Shown piece by piece: positions 1 to 10,936 of a stretch of DNA of 64,000 nt (within the stretch, counting starts at the first letter, position 1; each line of letters starts with the position of its first letter). The stretch covers positions 62,001-126,000 of the forward strand of contig NZ_QZMU01000001.1 of NCBI RefSeq assembly GCF_003932505.1, read 5' to 3'. The stretch comes from Thiohalobacter thiocyanaticus (GTDB taxonomy: Bacteria; Pseudomonadota; Gammaproteobacteria; Thiohalobacterales; Thiohalobacteraceae). The notes beneath the pieces were generated by a model that was not told where the DNA came from, made no database searches, and worked only from the letters and a program-made list of their open reading frames with translations. Both the position numbers and the translations under genes were made by a program.

Positions 1-269
1 TGGCCGGCAGCGTGGCGGCCTACCGCCGCGCCGGCGGCCGGGTGGCCACGGTGGCGGTGGACTCGCTGCAGTTCCACCAGCCGGTGCTGGTCGGCGACCT
101 GGTCAGCTGTTATGCCGAGGTGGTGAAGGTGGGCAACACCTCCATCACAGTGCATGTGGAGGTATTCGTGGAGCGGGATTCGCGCGCGGGCATCACCCGG
201 CTCAAGGTCACCGAGGCCAACCTGGTTTATGTCGCCCTGGACGAGAACGGGAAGCCGCGGCCGGTGTGA
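1..269 (+). CDS. yciA: YciA-type acyl-CoA thioesterase (5' end outside window)
   Basis: The last ~88 codons of a hotdog-fold acyl-CoA thioesterase, which hydrolyses acyl-CoA to free acid and CoA in the cytosol. The frame is open at the left edge, so the start and the first catalytic segment are missing. The visible part contains the family pattern VATVAVDSLQFHQPVLVGD, then a strand-rich stretch with TSITVHVEVFVE and the ending YVALDENGKPRPV, very close to the C-terminal end of YciA proteins. A GTG at 12 is in frame but is probably an internal Val codon. Chain-length preference cannot be read from this fragment. Confidence 0.8.
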   Translation, partial: AGSVAAYRRAGGRVATVAVDSLQFHQPVLVGDLVSCYAEVVKVGNTSITVHVEVFVERDSRAGITRLKVTEANLVYVALDENGKPRPV

Positions 270-335
270 TTATTTCACCGAGGAAAACCCCCGGCTGTGC
301 CGGGGGACCGAGCGCCGGTGAGGATCCCCTTTTCC

Positions 336-406
336 CGTCATTCCCGCGAATGCGGGAATCCATTGGCCGCGGTGGTTTCTGGATCCCCGCTTTCGCGGGG
401 ATGACG
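336..406. repeat. Dispersed short palindromic repeat, copy 1
   Basis: A ~71-base element whose two ends are each an inverted repeat: CGTCATTCCCGCG..GCGGGAATCCA on the left and TGGATCCCCGC..GCGGGGATGACG on the right. The same plan recurs near 14751, 19371, 22076, 23276, 29444, 35639, 48694 and 52468, always between genes. It behaves like a REP/MITE-type element. It lies between the convergent thioesterase and PilZ genes and could also help to end transcription. Confidence 0.8.
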
Positions 407-431
407 AGTAAATTGCCGAAAAGACGTCCTT

Positions 432-791
432 TCAGGCCGCGTCGGTCGCTGTCAGCAGCCGATCCTGCCGCTGCTCCATCCGCTGGTAGTAGAGAATCTC
501 CTCGATCACCGCACAGCTGATGCCGTCGCCGGTGTCGAAGCGCACCGCCACCCCCTGCTCGTCCCAGCGGGCCACCTCGCCGGTGGCCTGGCGCGAGATC
601 CGGCACCAGCCGGTGTCGATGCCGAAATTGAGCTGCACCAGCGAGCCGGTGGCGGGATAATTGCCGCCTGCGATCTCGACGAACAGGCTGCACGGGCCTA
701 GGTCGCGGATACGCCCGCGGCAGTTGCCGTGCAGGTGCCGGATTTCCACGTCGATGCAGGTTTCGGTACGGTCGTGACTGCGTCGGTCCAT
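432..791 (-). CDS. PilZ-domain protein (119 aa)
   Basis: A short single-domain protein. Residues 3-8 (RRSHDR) contain the RxxxR arginine motif that binds cyclic di-GMP in PilZ proteins, followed by a beta-barrel core ending in GEVARWDEQGVAVRF (residues 71-85), a typical PilZ strand pair. The second motif, normally D/NxSxxG, is degenerate here (DLGPCS, residues 30-35), so binding is plausible but not assured. No signal peptide or membrane segment is visible. It is separated by ~135 bases from tatD and may be co-transcribed with it. The regulatory target is unknown. Confidence 0.75.
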   Translation of the reverse strand: MDRRSHDRTETCIDVEIRHLHGNCRGRIRDLGPCSLFVEIAGGNYPATGSLVQLNFGIDTGWCRISRQATGEVARWDEQGVAVRFDTGDGISCAVIEEILYYQRMEQRQDRLLTATDAA

Positions 792-927
792 TTCCGCCCC
801 CTTGATATTTTTCTGCGTTCAGGGCGTCCGTGCGTGCAGGAGCCCGCGCTCATGCGCGGGCGGTAAAGGCGTTAGCGGAAACGGCGGGATAATCTTTAAC
901 AGGATCTGCACCGCCGGAGCCCGGGAC

Positions 928-1731
928 TCAGGCCGAGACCCGATATTCCTCCCGGGTGGAGGGGAACAGCCGGAAGAAGTTCTCGGTGGAGGCGGCGATC
1001 AGGTCCTCCACCGGTTCACCCCGGGTCTCGGCCAGGGATTCGGCCACGAAGCGGACATAGGCCGGCTCGTTGGGCTTGCCGCGCCTGGGCACCGGAGCGA
1101 GATAGGGCGAGTCGGTCTCGATCAGGATGCGGTCGGACGGCACCTTGCGCGCCACCTCGCGCAGGGCCTCGGCGTTGCGGAAGGTGACAATGCCGGAGAA
1201 GGAGATGTAGAAGCCCAGGTCCAGGGCGGCGCGGGCCATCTCCCAGGTCTCGGTAAAGCAGTGCAGGATGCCGCCGGGTTCTTCCGCATGGCCTTCCCGC
1301 AGCAGGGCGATGGTGTCCTCGCGGGCGTCCCGGGTATGAACCACCAGCGGCTTGTCGCAGGCGCGTGCGGCCTCGATGTGGGTAGCGAAGCGGGTGCGCT
1401 GGATCTCCTGAGCGTCCGTCTCCTTCACATAGTAATAGTCCAGCCCGGTCTCGCCGATGGCGACCACGCGCGGGTCGTCGGTATGGGCCAGGATGGCCTC
1501 GACGGTGGGCTCCTGCGGCACCTCGTCGGTCGGATGCACACCGACCGAGACGCTCACGTCCGGCTCGGGTTCGATCAGTTCGCGCATGGCCGGATAGGCC
1601 TCGAGGCTGATGGAGATGCACAGGAAGCGCCCGACCCCATGGACGCGGGCCGCGTCCAGGGCCTGGCCCAGGCCAGCGGGGTAGCGGCTCAGGTCGAGAC
1701 GGTCGAGATGACAGTGGGAGTCGATCAGCAT
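928..1731 (-). CDS. tatD: TatD-family metal-dependent deoxyribonuclease
   Basis: A cytosolic TIM-barrel metallohydrolase of the TatD family (3'-5' DNase activity in characterised members). Metal ligands are visible: His6 and His8 in DSHCHLD, Glu94 in GETGLDYYY, the HTRDA and HCFTE histidines and the Asp of ETDSPYLAP. Length is 267 aa, normal for the family. The open frame extends 24 codons upstream, but the chosen ATG at 1731 begins right at the MLIDSHCH motif, as in homologues. It ends the tmk-holB-pilZ-tatD gene order usual in gammaproteobacteria. Confidence 0.93.
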   Translation of the reverse strand: MLIDSHCHLDRLDLSRYPAGLGQALDAARVHGVGRFLCISISLEAYPAMRELIEPEPDVSVSVGVHPTDEVPQEPTVEAILAHTDDPRVVAIGETGLDYYYVKETDAQEIQRTRFATHIEAARACDKPLVVHTRDAREDTIALLREGHAEEPGGILHCFTETWEMARAALDLGFYISFSGIVTFRNAEALREVARKVPSDRILIETDSPYLAPVPRRGKPNEPAYVRFVAESLAETRGEPVEDLIAASTENFFRLFPSTREEYRVSA

Positions 1732-1835
1732 GGTATATGAATACATCCGGCTGCAGACAACGGCCGTGTAGTCTAAGGTTTTTGGCGCCGGATGTTTACC
1801 CATGCGGTGCGGGGTTATTCCCGCGCCGAAGAGGG

Positions 1836-2180
1836 TTACATGGTATGGGTCGGCCGTTCGGCCTTGAGCGCGCCGGCGAGATAGGTCTCGATCTTGTTGC
1901 GGGCGCTGCCACCGTCCTGGTCACTGAACTGCACGCCGATGCCGGTCGCGCGGCTGCCCTGTGCGCCCTTGGGCGTGATCCAGATGATGCGCCCGGCCAC
2001 CGGCAGCTTCTCGCCCTCGTCCATCAGGGTCAGCAGCATGAAGACCTCGTCGCCGAGCTGGTAGCTCTTGTTGGTGGGGATGAACAGGCCGCCGTTCCTG
2101 ACGAACGGCATGTAGGCCGCGTACAGCGCGCCCTTGTCCTTGATGCTCAGTGAAAGTATGCCTTGCCGTCCGGGTTTCAT
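1836..2180 (-). CDS. pilZ: Type IV pilus protein PilZ
   Basis: A 114-aa PilZ-domain protein of the pilus-biogenesis type. It lacks the RxxxR arginine pair and has the NGGLFIPT segment (residues 29-36) and a KLPVAGRIIWITP strand, as in Pseudomonas PilZ, which supports type IV pilus assembly through protein contacts rather than by binding cyclic di-GMP. Its start codon overlaps the holB stop by four bases (2177-2180), implying translational coupling. The holB-pilZ-tatD order is the standard location of this gene. Confidence 0.88.
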   Translation of the reverse strand: MKPGRQGILSLSIKDKGALYAAYMPFVRNGGLFIPTNKSYQLGDEVFMLLTLMDEGEKLPVAGRIIWITPKGAQGSRATGIGVQFSDQDGGSARNKIETYLAGALKAERPTHTM

Positions 2181-3172
2181 GCGCGTTTGCGTCTCCTGCG
2201 GGGTCTGCCCGCTGCCGTCCAGGCGATCAGCAGGTCCTCGATCAGCGCCTGCCGGTTGACCGGGGTCGCCGCCAGGCGCAGGGCCTGCCAGACCTGCTCC
2301 AGTAGATTGTGCAGGGTGACCGGGTCCATATCCTCGGTCATATCCTGCATGGGTTCAAGCAGGTCGGGATTGCGTATCGCCGTCTCGCCCTGCTGCAGGC
2401 GTATCAGATCCATCAGCCACTGGCTCATCCATTCCAGCGGTGCCGTACCCGCCTCGCCGGCCCAGTCGGCGGCCACCGCGACCGCGTCCTGGCGGCCGTC
2501 GATCAGCGCCTGCCACTGATCGAACCAGGCCCGGCGCTGCGTCAGATGCTCGCCCTCGGCCAGCGCCAGTGCGGTCAGCGGCGCACCGTCGGCCAGGGCC
2601 AGCAGCAGGTCCGCATCGCCCTCCCCGACCCGGGCCGCCAGCCAGTCCCGGGCCAGCGCGGCCGGCGGCGGGACAAGCCGCAGCCCCTGACAGCGGCTGC
2701 GGATGGTCGCCAGCAGCCGCGAGGGCTGGTCCGTGATCAGCACCAGTACCGTGTTATCGGTCGGTTCCTCCAGGGTCTTGAGCAGGCTGTTGGCCGCGGC
2801 GGTGTTCAGCCGGTGCGCCCCTTCGATACGGGCCACCTTGAAACCGCCCTGATGACTTTTGAGTCCGAGCCGGGCGGTGAGCTGACGCACCGGGTCGATC
2901 CGGATCTGGGTCTTGCCCGGCTCCGGCACCAGACTGAGCGCATCGGGATGGGTGCCGGCTTCAAACTGCTGGCAGGCGCCGCACTGGCCGCAGGCGGTCC
3001 CGTCCGCGGCCGGCTGCTGGCACAACAGGCTGGCGGCGAAGGCGTCGGCCAGGTCCTGCTTGCCGATGCCGGACGGGCCCTGAAACAGGTAGGCATGGGC
3101 CAGCCGGCCGGCCTGACGCTGGGCCTGGAGCTGCTGCCAGGCGGTTTGATTCCAGGGATAGATTTCTTTCAT
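2177..3172 (-). CDS. holB: DNA polymerase III delta' subunit
   Basis: Clamp-loader subunit of the replicative polymerase, 331 aa. The P-loop-like GPSGIGKQ lies at residues 32-39, followed by a four-cysteine zinc module (Cys51, 61, 64, 67) and the SLLKTLEEP segment of the AAA+ core. The C-terminal helical collar region follows. The start ATG is at the end of an AT-rich spacer. It overlaps pilZ downstream by four bases and follows tmk, the classical tmk-holB pairing. Confidence 0.93.
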   Translation of the reverse strand: MKEIYPWNQTAWQQLQAQRQAGRLAHAYLFQGPSGIGKQDLADAFAASLLCQQPAADGTACGQCGACQQFEAGTHPDALSLVPEPGKTQIRIDPVRQLTARLGLKSHQGGFKVARIEGAHRLNTAAANSLLKTLEEPTDNTVLVLITDQPSRLLATIRSRCQGLRLVPPPAALARDWLAARVGEGDADLLLALADGAPLTALALAEGEHLTQRRAWFDQWQALIDGRQDAVAVAADWAGEAGTAPLEWMSQWLMDLIRLQQGETAIRNPDLLEPMQDMTEDMDPVTLHNLLEQVWQALRLAATPVNRQALIEDLLIAWTAAGRPRRRRKRA

Positions 3173-3254
3173 TAATAGTATATTACAGATAAATAGTGAA
3201 GTATATTATCAGGTATATTCAACTGCGATTTCTTACTCCCGTCATTCCGGCGCC
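3173..3254 (-). promoter_or_regulatory. AT-rich spacer with possible holB promoter
   Basis: The ~80 bases between tmk and holB are markedly AT-rich in a GC-rich neighbourhood. Read on the minus strand they contain TTGAAT and several TAATAT/TATACT hexamers that could form -35/-10 elements for holB, but several alignments are equally good. A fragment resembling one arm of the dispersed CGTCATTCC repeat lies at its tmk end. Confidence 0.3.
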
Positions 3255-4474
<1,220 letters not shown>

Positions 4475-4516
4475 GCGCTTATTGTATGGAATCCGCCGGT
4501 CACTTGCAGCGGAAAA

Positions 4517-4612
4517 AGACCTCAACGCAGAGGCGCGAAGGCGCAGAGAACGCAAAGGTCTGTTATTTCATGAACATCGTAGGTCGGGTTAGCCCGAAGG
4601 GCGTAACCCGAC
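4517..4612. repeat. Two dispersed intergenic repeats
   Basis: Bases ~4517-4560 carry a CGCAGAGGCG/GCGCAGAG motif that recurs near 22000-22180 and 48545-48866. Bases 4579-4612 form a GTAGGTCGGGTTAGC...GTAACCCGAC palindrome of the family also seen at 13597 and 22038, with variants at 28369, 42567 and 48590. Confidence 0.7.
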
Positions 4613-4643
4613 GTCCAGGCATTGCGTTGAAGGGATTTTAAAC

Positions 4644-4671
4644 AAAAAGAACCGGGCGCGAGGCCCGGTTC
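4644..4671 (-). terminator. Rho-independent terminator of cytochrome c5 gene
   Basis: A perfect 9-bp stem (GAACCGGGC/GCCCGGTTC, 4649-4657 with 4663-4671) with a five-base loop is followed on the minus strand by TTTTTGTTT. It lies just downstream of the cytochrome gene stop. Confidence 0.85.
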
Positions 4672-4697
4672 CGGATCCGTCAGACTGTGGATCGGTC

Positions 4698-5006
4698 TTA
4701 CTTGGACTGCTCGATGATGTAGTCGACCGCAGCCTGCAGTTCCTCGTCCGAACAGTCCATGCAGGTGCCCATGGGCGGCATGGCGTTCAGGCCTTCCTTG
4801 GCGTGCTTCATGATGGTGTCCATGCCCTGCTCCAGGCGCGGGGCCCAGGCGGCGGCATCGCCGACCTTAGGGGCACCGGCGGCACCGGTGCTGTGGCAGG
4901 CAAAGCACTTGCTGTCATAGACTTCCTTGCCGCTGCGTTCGGCCAGTGCCAGCCCGCTGCTTGCGGCCATTGCGCCGGCGAGGGCCGTAATGATCAGCTT
5001 CTTCAT
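4698..5006 (-). CDS. Cytochrome c5-type periplasmic c-cytochrome
   Basis: A 102-aa class I cytochrome c. A signal peptide (MKKLIITALAGAMAASSGLALA) is followed by the haem-binding CFACH at residues 34-38, an axial methionine in NAMPPMG (Met76 or Met79) and a second cysteine pair (Cys82, Cys85), the disulfide that marks cytochrome c5. It carries electrons in the periplasm, probably to a terminal oxidase. ATG 5006 is chosen because AGGAG sits eight bases upstream; the open frame continues 27 codons further. It is monocistronic, ending in a strong terminator. Confidence 0.9.
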   Translation of the reverse strand: MKKLIITALAGAMAASSGLALAERSGKEVYDSKCFACHSTGAAGAPKVGDAAAWAPRLEQGMDTIMKHAKEGLNAMPPMGTCMDCSDEELQAAVDYIIEQSK

Positions 5007-5169
5007 TGCAGTATTCTCCTGTAGTTGGGGATAAGCATACACCGGATATTTATCGGGCAAATATACTCCGAATGGACCGGATTTCAAATATAAGGCTTTG
5101 ATTCAACAATTTTATCCATTGATGAAATAAACTTTTGCCGGATCTGTCTGACAGCCTAGCGCAGGCCGG

Positions 5170-5394
5170 TTAAACAGAACCTGAACGGTGTCTGCCCGTA
5201 TCCGCCGCCGGACGGCTGAAGATCTCCACCAGCCAGAACAGATAGCTGTAGAACAGGGCCGCTACGGCGAGGTTCAGGGCCGTGGCACCGGCCGCGCCGG
5301 CCACGCCCTGATACAGCGCCAGACCAGTGAAGGCCAGCAGTCCGGCCAGGATGTTGAGGTACAGGAACGGGCGCAGCCAGTGACGCAGGTTCAT
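5170..5394 (-). CDS. Small membrane protein (74 aa), unknown function
   Basis: Two hydrophobic helices are visible, around residues 9-30 (FLYLNILAGLLAFTGLALY) and 34-58 (AGATALNLAVAALFYSYLFWLVEIF), so it should sit in the inner membrane as a hairpin. The C-terminal tail is polar. A GGAGA motif lies a few bases before the ATG. It follows citrate synthase with a 92-base gap. I do not recognise a family. Confidence 0.6.
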   Translation of the reverse strand: MNLRHWLRPFLYLNILAGLLAFTGLALYQGVAGAAGATALNLAVAALFYSYLFWLVEIFSRPAADTGRHRSGSV

Positions 5395-5486
5395 GGTGAT
5401 GTCTCCGGTGGTGTCGGGATGAGCCAGAGACTAGTCGCCCGACCGGGTCCGGTACCTTGACCCGCATCAAATCCTCTGTCCGACGA

Positions 5487-6794
<1,308 letters not shown>

Positions 6795-6811
6795 GTCTCA
6801 TCCCCTGCCGC

Positions 6812-7567
6812 TCATTGCAGTGTATCCAGCTCGCGCTGCAGCTCCCGTATGCGGGTGTTGCAGTCCTGTTCGATTTCACTGATGCGCCTGAGTATCTCGG
6901 CCTCGCGTGCCTGGCGCTCGGCCTCCTCGGCCTGCAGCTGCTCGATTTCTTCCTGGCGTGCCTGCTGCAGTCGCTTCTGCTCCTCGCGCCAGGCACGCTC
7001 CTGGCAGTCGACCCAGGGTGTATAGGGGCACTTCTTGCAGTCGCGTTCATCATAGGGGTCGGGGTCGAGGCAGGCACGGCCGCAGGTCATCAACAGCCGG
7101 CCGTTGTCGTTGTTGTAGTAATAGATCGGGCCGTCACCGGTATTCAGGCACTGCAGCTCGACCAGGCGGTCGCAGTGGGTCGGTGCGCTGCAATGTTCCC
7201 GGCCATAGCGCGACTCGACGAAGGAACGGATCAGCGGATGCAGACGGGCGCCGGTGGCGGCCGGCGTACCGTCGTTCGATTCGGGGACTGTGACCTCCTC
7301 CACCGGTGGGATATCCGTATCGGCGTCCGGGCCGGCATGCCGCCGGCCGGATTCCCGCTCGGCATCCAGCCGTGCCTTCTGCTCGGGCGTGATGACGTAG
7401 GGATCGAGCGCTGCGTCCTCCTGCACGGTCGTACCGGTCGTCTCAGGCGTGGAAGTGTCCGCCTCCCCGGCGCCAGCCTCCGGACCGGGCTCCGATTCCG
7501 CCCGGACCGGGGCGCTACCGCTTGCCAGCCACAGGATGAGGAACAGCGTGATCAGGATTGTCTGCAT
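6812..7567 (-). CDS. Secreted cysteine-rich coiled-coil protein, unknown
   Basis: 251 aa. A signal peptide (residues ~1-23, ending VRA) is followed by an acidic Ser/Thr/Pro-rich stretch (24-90), a cysteine-rich middle (HCSAPTHC, CGRACLD, CKKCPYTPWVDC) and a long charged helix from ~188 to the C-terminus rich in Glu, Gln and Arg that should form a coiled coil. The many cysteines suggest disulfides in the periplasm. It is followed by gltA at 17 bases, so the two may be co-transcribed, though no functional link is evident. No family recognised. Confidence 0.7.
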   Translation of the reverse strand: MQTILITLFLILWLASGSAPVRAESEPGPEAGAGEADTSTPETTGTTVQEDAALDPYVITPEQKARLDAERESGRRHAGPDADTDIPPVEEVTVPESNDGTPAATGARLHPLIRSFVESRYGREHCSAPTHCDRLVELQCLNTGDGPIYYYNNDNGRLLMTCGRACLDPDPYDERDCKKCPYTPWVDCQERAWREEQKRLQQARQEEIEQLQAEEAERQAREAEILRRISEIEQDCNTRIRELQRELDTLQ

Positions 7568-7621
7568 CGTATCAATCGACTCATGTATCGGGCAGTGCGT
7601 GCAGGCTGACCCGGTGTACGC

Positions 7622-8665
7622 TCAGGGACGCTTCAGCTGGTAGCGGCGTACCGCCCGGTTGTGTTCCTCCAGCGTGGCGGAAAATACATGACTGCCATCG
7701 CCCCGCGAGACGAAATACAGCGCGTCGCCCTCGGCCGGATGCATCACGGCCTCCACCGCCTCGGCACTGGGCAGGGCGATGGGGGTGGGCGGCAGCCCGC
7801 CGCGGGTATAGGTATTGTACGGGGTGTCGGTGCGCAGATCACGGCGCCGGATATTGCCGTCGAAGGTCTCCCCCATACCGTAGATCACGGTGGGATCGGT
7901 CTGCAGCCGCATGCCCCGTTCGAGGCGGCGGATGAAGACCCCGGCGATGCGGGTGCGCTCCTCGGGCACGCCGGTCTCCTTTTCCACGATCGAGGCCAGG
8001 ATCAGGGCCTCGTAGGGGGAGTCCAGCGGCAGCTCCGGGTCGCGTCCCTTCCAGGCCTGTTCCAGGTGATTTTCCATGGCGCGCAGGGCTCGCCGCAGGA
8101 CCTCGAGCTCGCTGGTGCCGCGCGGGAAATGATAGGTATCGGGCAGGAACCAGCCTTCCGGGTGCTGCTCCGGGCGGCCCAGACGCCGCATCAGTTCAGC
8201 ATCGTCGACCGCCTCCTCCAGGCCGTGCTGCAGGAAGGGTTGTTCGGCCAGGTAGGTGCGCAGCTGCTGAAAGGTCCAGCCCGCGATCAGGGTGACGGGA
8301 TACTGCACCACCCGGCCGCTGGTGAGCACGCGCAGCAGATCCACCGGCGTGGCACCGGGGGGGATATGGAACTCCCCGGCCTGGATGCGGCCGGCCTGGC
8401 CGCTGAGCCGTCCCAGCAGGGTGAGGTAGCGGGGATGGCGGATCAGGCCTTCCTGGTGCAGGCGGCGGGCCAGAACGGACAGGCTCTGTCCCGGCTGGAC
8501 CTGCAGAACCCGGCCGGTGGTTTCCGTCACGAGCGGCGTGCGCAGGAAGCGTTGATAGTCCAGGTACAGCCAGCCGACCGCGCCCAGGGCGGCGATCAGC
8601 AGTGCCAGCAGGATCAGCAGCAGCGGCCGACGCAGGCGGGATGTTTGTGGGTCACTTGTTGTCAT
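7622..8665 (-). CDS. mltG: Endolytic murein transglycosylase MltG
   Basis: Inner-membrane lytic transglycosylase that cleaves nascent glycan strands. Length is 347 aa. One transmembrane helix (residues ~15-34), a LysM-like region with LQVQPGQSLSVLARRL (54-68), and the YceG catalytic domain with WFLPDTYHFPRGTS and the active-site Glu227 in ASIVEKETGVPEE. It is directly downstream of pabC, the usual pabC-mltG-tmk order, although tmk is displaced here by gltA and other genes. Confidence 0.94.
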   Translation of the reverse strand: MTTSDPQTSRLRRPLLLILLALLIAALGAVGWLYLDYQRFLRTPLVTETTGRVLQVQPGQSLSVLARRLHQEGLIRHPRYLTLLGRLSGQAGRIQAGEFHIPPGATPVDLLRVLTSGRVVQYPVTLIAGWTFQQLRTYLAEQPFLQHGLEEAVDDAELMRRLGRPEQHPEGWFLPDTYHFPRGTSELEVLRRALRAMENHLEQAWKGRDPELPLDSPYEALILASIVEKETGVPEERTRIAGVFIRRLERGMRLQTDPTVIYGMGETFDGNIRRRDLRTDTPYNTYTRGGLPPTPIALPSAEAVEAVMHPAEGDALYFVSRGDGSHVFSATLEEHNRAVRRYQLKRP

Positions 8666-8707
8666 GCAGCCATGCCAGCGTTCGTCTACGCATCGAAATG
8701 CGCGATT

Positions 8708-9535
8708 TCAGAAATCCTGGTTATTCAGAATGGTCAGCAGCCTGCGGGTGAGCGGCCCCGTGTCATAACCTTGATCGGCGAGCCGGATCACCGGACGCAG
8801 CCCCATCAGGCTGTTGCACAGGAACAGTTCCTCCGCCCCGGTCACGTCATGTCTGTCGATGCGGGTTTCCTCCACCTCGATGCCAGCCTCCCGTGCCGTC
8901 TGCATCAGGTGTTCACGCATCACGCCCGCCACGCCGCAGTCATCCAGCAGTGGTGTGAGCAGTGCACCGTCCCGGACCAGGAACAGGTTGCTGGCCACAC
9001 CTTCGATGACATTTCCCTGCTGGTTGCACAGCAGGCCCTCGTCGATGGCGGGATCCTGCCATTCGGCGCGGGCGATCACCTGGTCCAGCCGGTTGAGGTG
9101 CTTGATGCCGGCCAGTGCTGGCTGTGTGGCCAGTCGGTGCCGGCACCAGATTATACGCAGCCCGGCCGCGCTGTGTCGCTGCAGTGAGGCCGGCCAGGCC
9201 GAACGCAACAGTATCCGCTGCGGTTCGGGTGCAGCGGGCCGGGCATAGCCGCGGAGCGAAGGGCCGCAGGTATGGATGAGCTTGAGCACGGCCCGTGCGC
9301 AGTCCGTAGTGGCCAGTCGCAGTTCCTGTTCCAGCTGCGGCCAGGACGGCGGTGGCAGACCCAGACGCCGGCAGCCGTGTGCGAGCCGTGCCCGGTGAAG
9401 CTCCCAGTGGGCGATGCGGCCATCGATGACGGCCAGGGTCTCGAACAGTCCATCGCCGAACTGCAGGCCGCGATCGTAGACACTGAGCTGCTGCTGTGCC
9501 ACGCCATTGATCCAGGCCTGCTCGGGTTGGCTCAT
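8708..9535 (-). CDS. pabC: Aminodeoxychorismate lyase
   Basis: PLP-dependent fold-type IV enzyme that releases pyruvate from 4-amino-4-deoxychorismate to give p-aminobenzoate for folate. Length is 275 aa. The PLP-binding lysine is Lys145 in GIKHLNRLDQ; DRGLQFGDGLFET (21-33) and EGVASNLFLV are further signatures. Its ATG overlaps the pabB stop by four bases (9532-9535), and mltG follows. Confidence 0.9.
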   Translation of the reverse strand: MSQPEQAWINGVAQQQLSVYDRGLQFGDGLFETLAVIDGRIAHWELHRARLAHGCRRLGLPPPSWPQLEQELRLATTDCARAVLKLIHTCGPSLRGYARPAAPEPQRILLRSAWPASLQRHSAAGLRIIWCRHRLATQPALAGIKHLNRLDQVIARAEWQDPAIDEGLLCNQQGNVIEGVASNLFLVRDGALLTPLLDDCGVAGVMREHLMQTAREAGIEVEETRIDRHDVTGAEELFLCNSLMGLRPVIRLADQGYDTGPLTRRLLTILNNQDF

Positions 9536-10911
9536 GCCGCGTCCTCCGGCGTGTCTTCCAGGGCCAGCACCAGTCCGCGCGCCTTGTCGCGGGTCTCCTC
9601 CAGTTCCTGCTGCGGCTGTGAATCGGCCACGATGCCCGCCCCGGCCCGCCAGTACAGCTGGCGGCCGCGCTGTTCGATGGTGCGGATGAGGATGTTGAGA
9701 TCCATGTCGCCGTTACGGTTCAGATAGCCCATTGCGCCTGTGTAGGCGCCGCGGCCGCCGGCTTCCAGCTCGGCGATGATCTGCATGCAGCGTACCTTGG
9801 GGCAACCCGTGATGGTACCGCCGGGAAACACCGCCCGGATCACTTCGCCCGGGGTGATCTGCGCCCGCAGTTCGCCCTCGACGTTGGAGACGATGTGATG
9901 GACGTGGGCATAGGATTCCAGCTGCATCAGTTCGTTGACCCGGATGCTGCCGGGCCGGCAGACCCGGCCCAGATCATTGCGCTCGAGATCGATGAGCATG
10001 ATGTGTTCGGCGCGTTCCTTGGGGTGGCCGAGCAGCTCATCCGACAGTTCCCGGTCCTGTGCGCCCTCCCCGCGCGGCCGGGTGCCGGCGATGGGCCGGG
10101 TGCTCACATGGCTGCCGCGTACCTCGACCAGGCGTTCGGGCGAGGAGCTGATCACCGCATAGTCGGAAAATACCGCCAGGCCGTTGAAGGGACCGGGATT
10201 GCGCCCCCGCAGCCGGCGGTAAAGCGCGGCCGGAGGGGTGGGCTCGCCCAGGCTTGCGGACCACAGGCGCGACAGGTTCACCTGGAATACATCGCCATCG
10301 CGGATGTATTTCAGGGTGCGCTCGACCGCAGCGGTATAGTGCCGCGATGCCTCCTCGGTCTGCTGCGACAGCGACAGCGTCCCCGGTGCCGGCGATGGCC
10401 TTGAGCCGGCCTGTTCGACATCCGTGCGCATCGCTTCCAGCAGGCCGCTGTCGGTTTCACTGACCAGCCACAGTTCGTCTGCGGCCCTGTCATGGATCAC
10501 CGCGGCCGGACAGCGCACGGCGGTGGCGACGAACGGCATGTGCGCCGGCTGGACCAGTTGCAGTACGGGTTCGACCTCCCGGGCGAGTTCATAGCCCAGC
10601 AGCAGGAACCAGCCGCCGGTAAAGGGCAACCCGGACAGGGTGTCCGTCTGCCCCGGGCTCTGCTGCCGCCACCAGGCATCCAGCGCGGTGAGAAAGCCGT
10701 CGGCCGTGTCGGCCTGCGGCCCGCGCAGGCGCCCGGGGGCCTCCAGGGTCAGGGCCTCGCCGGGGAAGGCGAACAGGATGTCGTACCGGCCCTGTGCCCC
10801 GGCGAGCGCGCTCTGCAGCAGAAAGGGATAGCGTTCCGGGAAGGCCTCATGCACTGCCAGCAGGTCGAAACCGGCCGGCAGTGCGGAAGGATAGCGCTGG
10901 GAAACCGCCAT
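9532..10911 (-). CDS. pabB: Aminodeoxychorismate synthase component I
   Basis: Chorismate-utilising enzyme, 459 aa, that aminates chorismate with ammonia from the PabA glutaminase. The C-terminal chorismate-binding domain shows VFQVNLSR, SPERLVEVRG, RPIAGTRPRG and GGTITGCPKV. E. coli PabB has Lys in the PIKGT motif; here the position is Ala (PIAGT), as in TrpE. I still call PabB because pabC overlaps it and trp genes are absent nearby. Anthranilate synthase activity cannot be excluded from sequence alone. Confidence 0.85.
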   Translation of the reverse strand: MAVSQRYPSALPAGFDLLAVHEAFPERYPFLLQSALAGAQGRYDILFAFPGEALTLEAPGRLRGPQADTADGFLTALDAWWRQQSPGQTDTLSGLPFTGGWFLLLGYELAREVEPVLQLVQPAHMPFVATAVRCPAAVIHDRAADELWLVSETDSGLLEAMRTDVEQAGSRPSPAPGTLSLSQQTEEASRHYTAAVERTLKYIRDGDVFQVNLSRLWSASLGEPTPPAALYRRLRGRNPGPFNGLAVFSDYAVISSSPERLVEVRGSHVSTRPIAGTRPRGEGAQDRELSDELLGHPKERAEHIMLIDLERNDLGRVCRPGSIRVNELMQLESYAHVHHIVSNVEGELRAQITPGEVIRAVFPGGTITGCPKVRCMQIIAELEAGGRGAYTGAMGYLNRNGDMDLNILIRTIEQRGRQLYWRAGAGIVADSQPQQELEETRDKARGLVLALEDTPEDAA

Positions 10912-10936
10912 GGCGTCCGGCCCGCGGCAGCGGCTG

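Noticed and set aside
802-1740. 312-aa plus-strand frame opposite tatD
   Set aside because: It is the antisense shadow of tatD; its Gly/Val/His-rich composition is typical of reverse frames of GC-rich genes. The same applies to many long plus-strand frames opposite gltA, comEC, msbA and the RND gene.
9532-10911. Anthranilate synthase component I (trpE)
   Set aside because: The PIAGTRPRG motif allows it, but the four-base overlap with pabC and absence of trp genes favour pabB.
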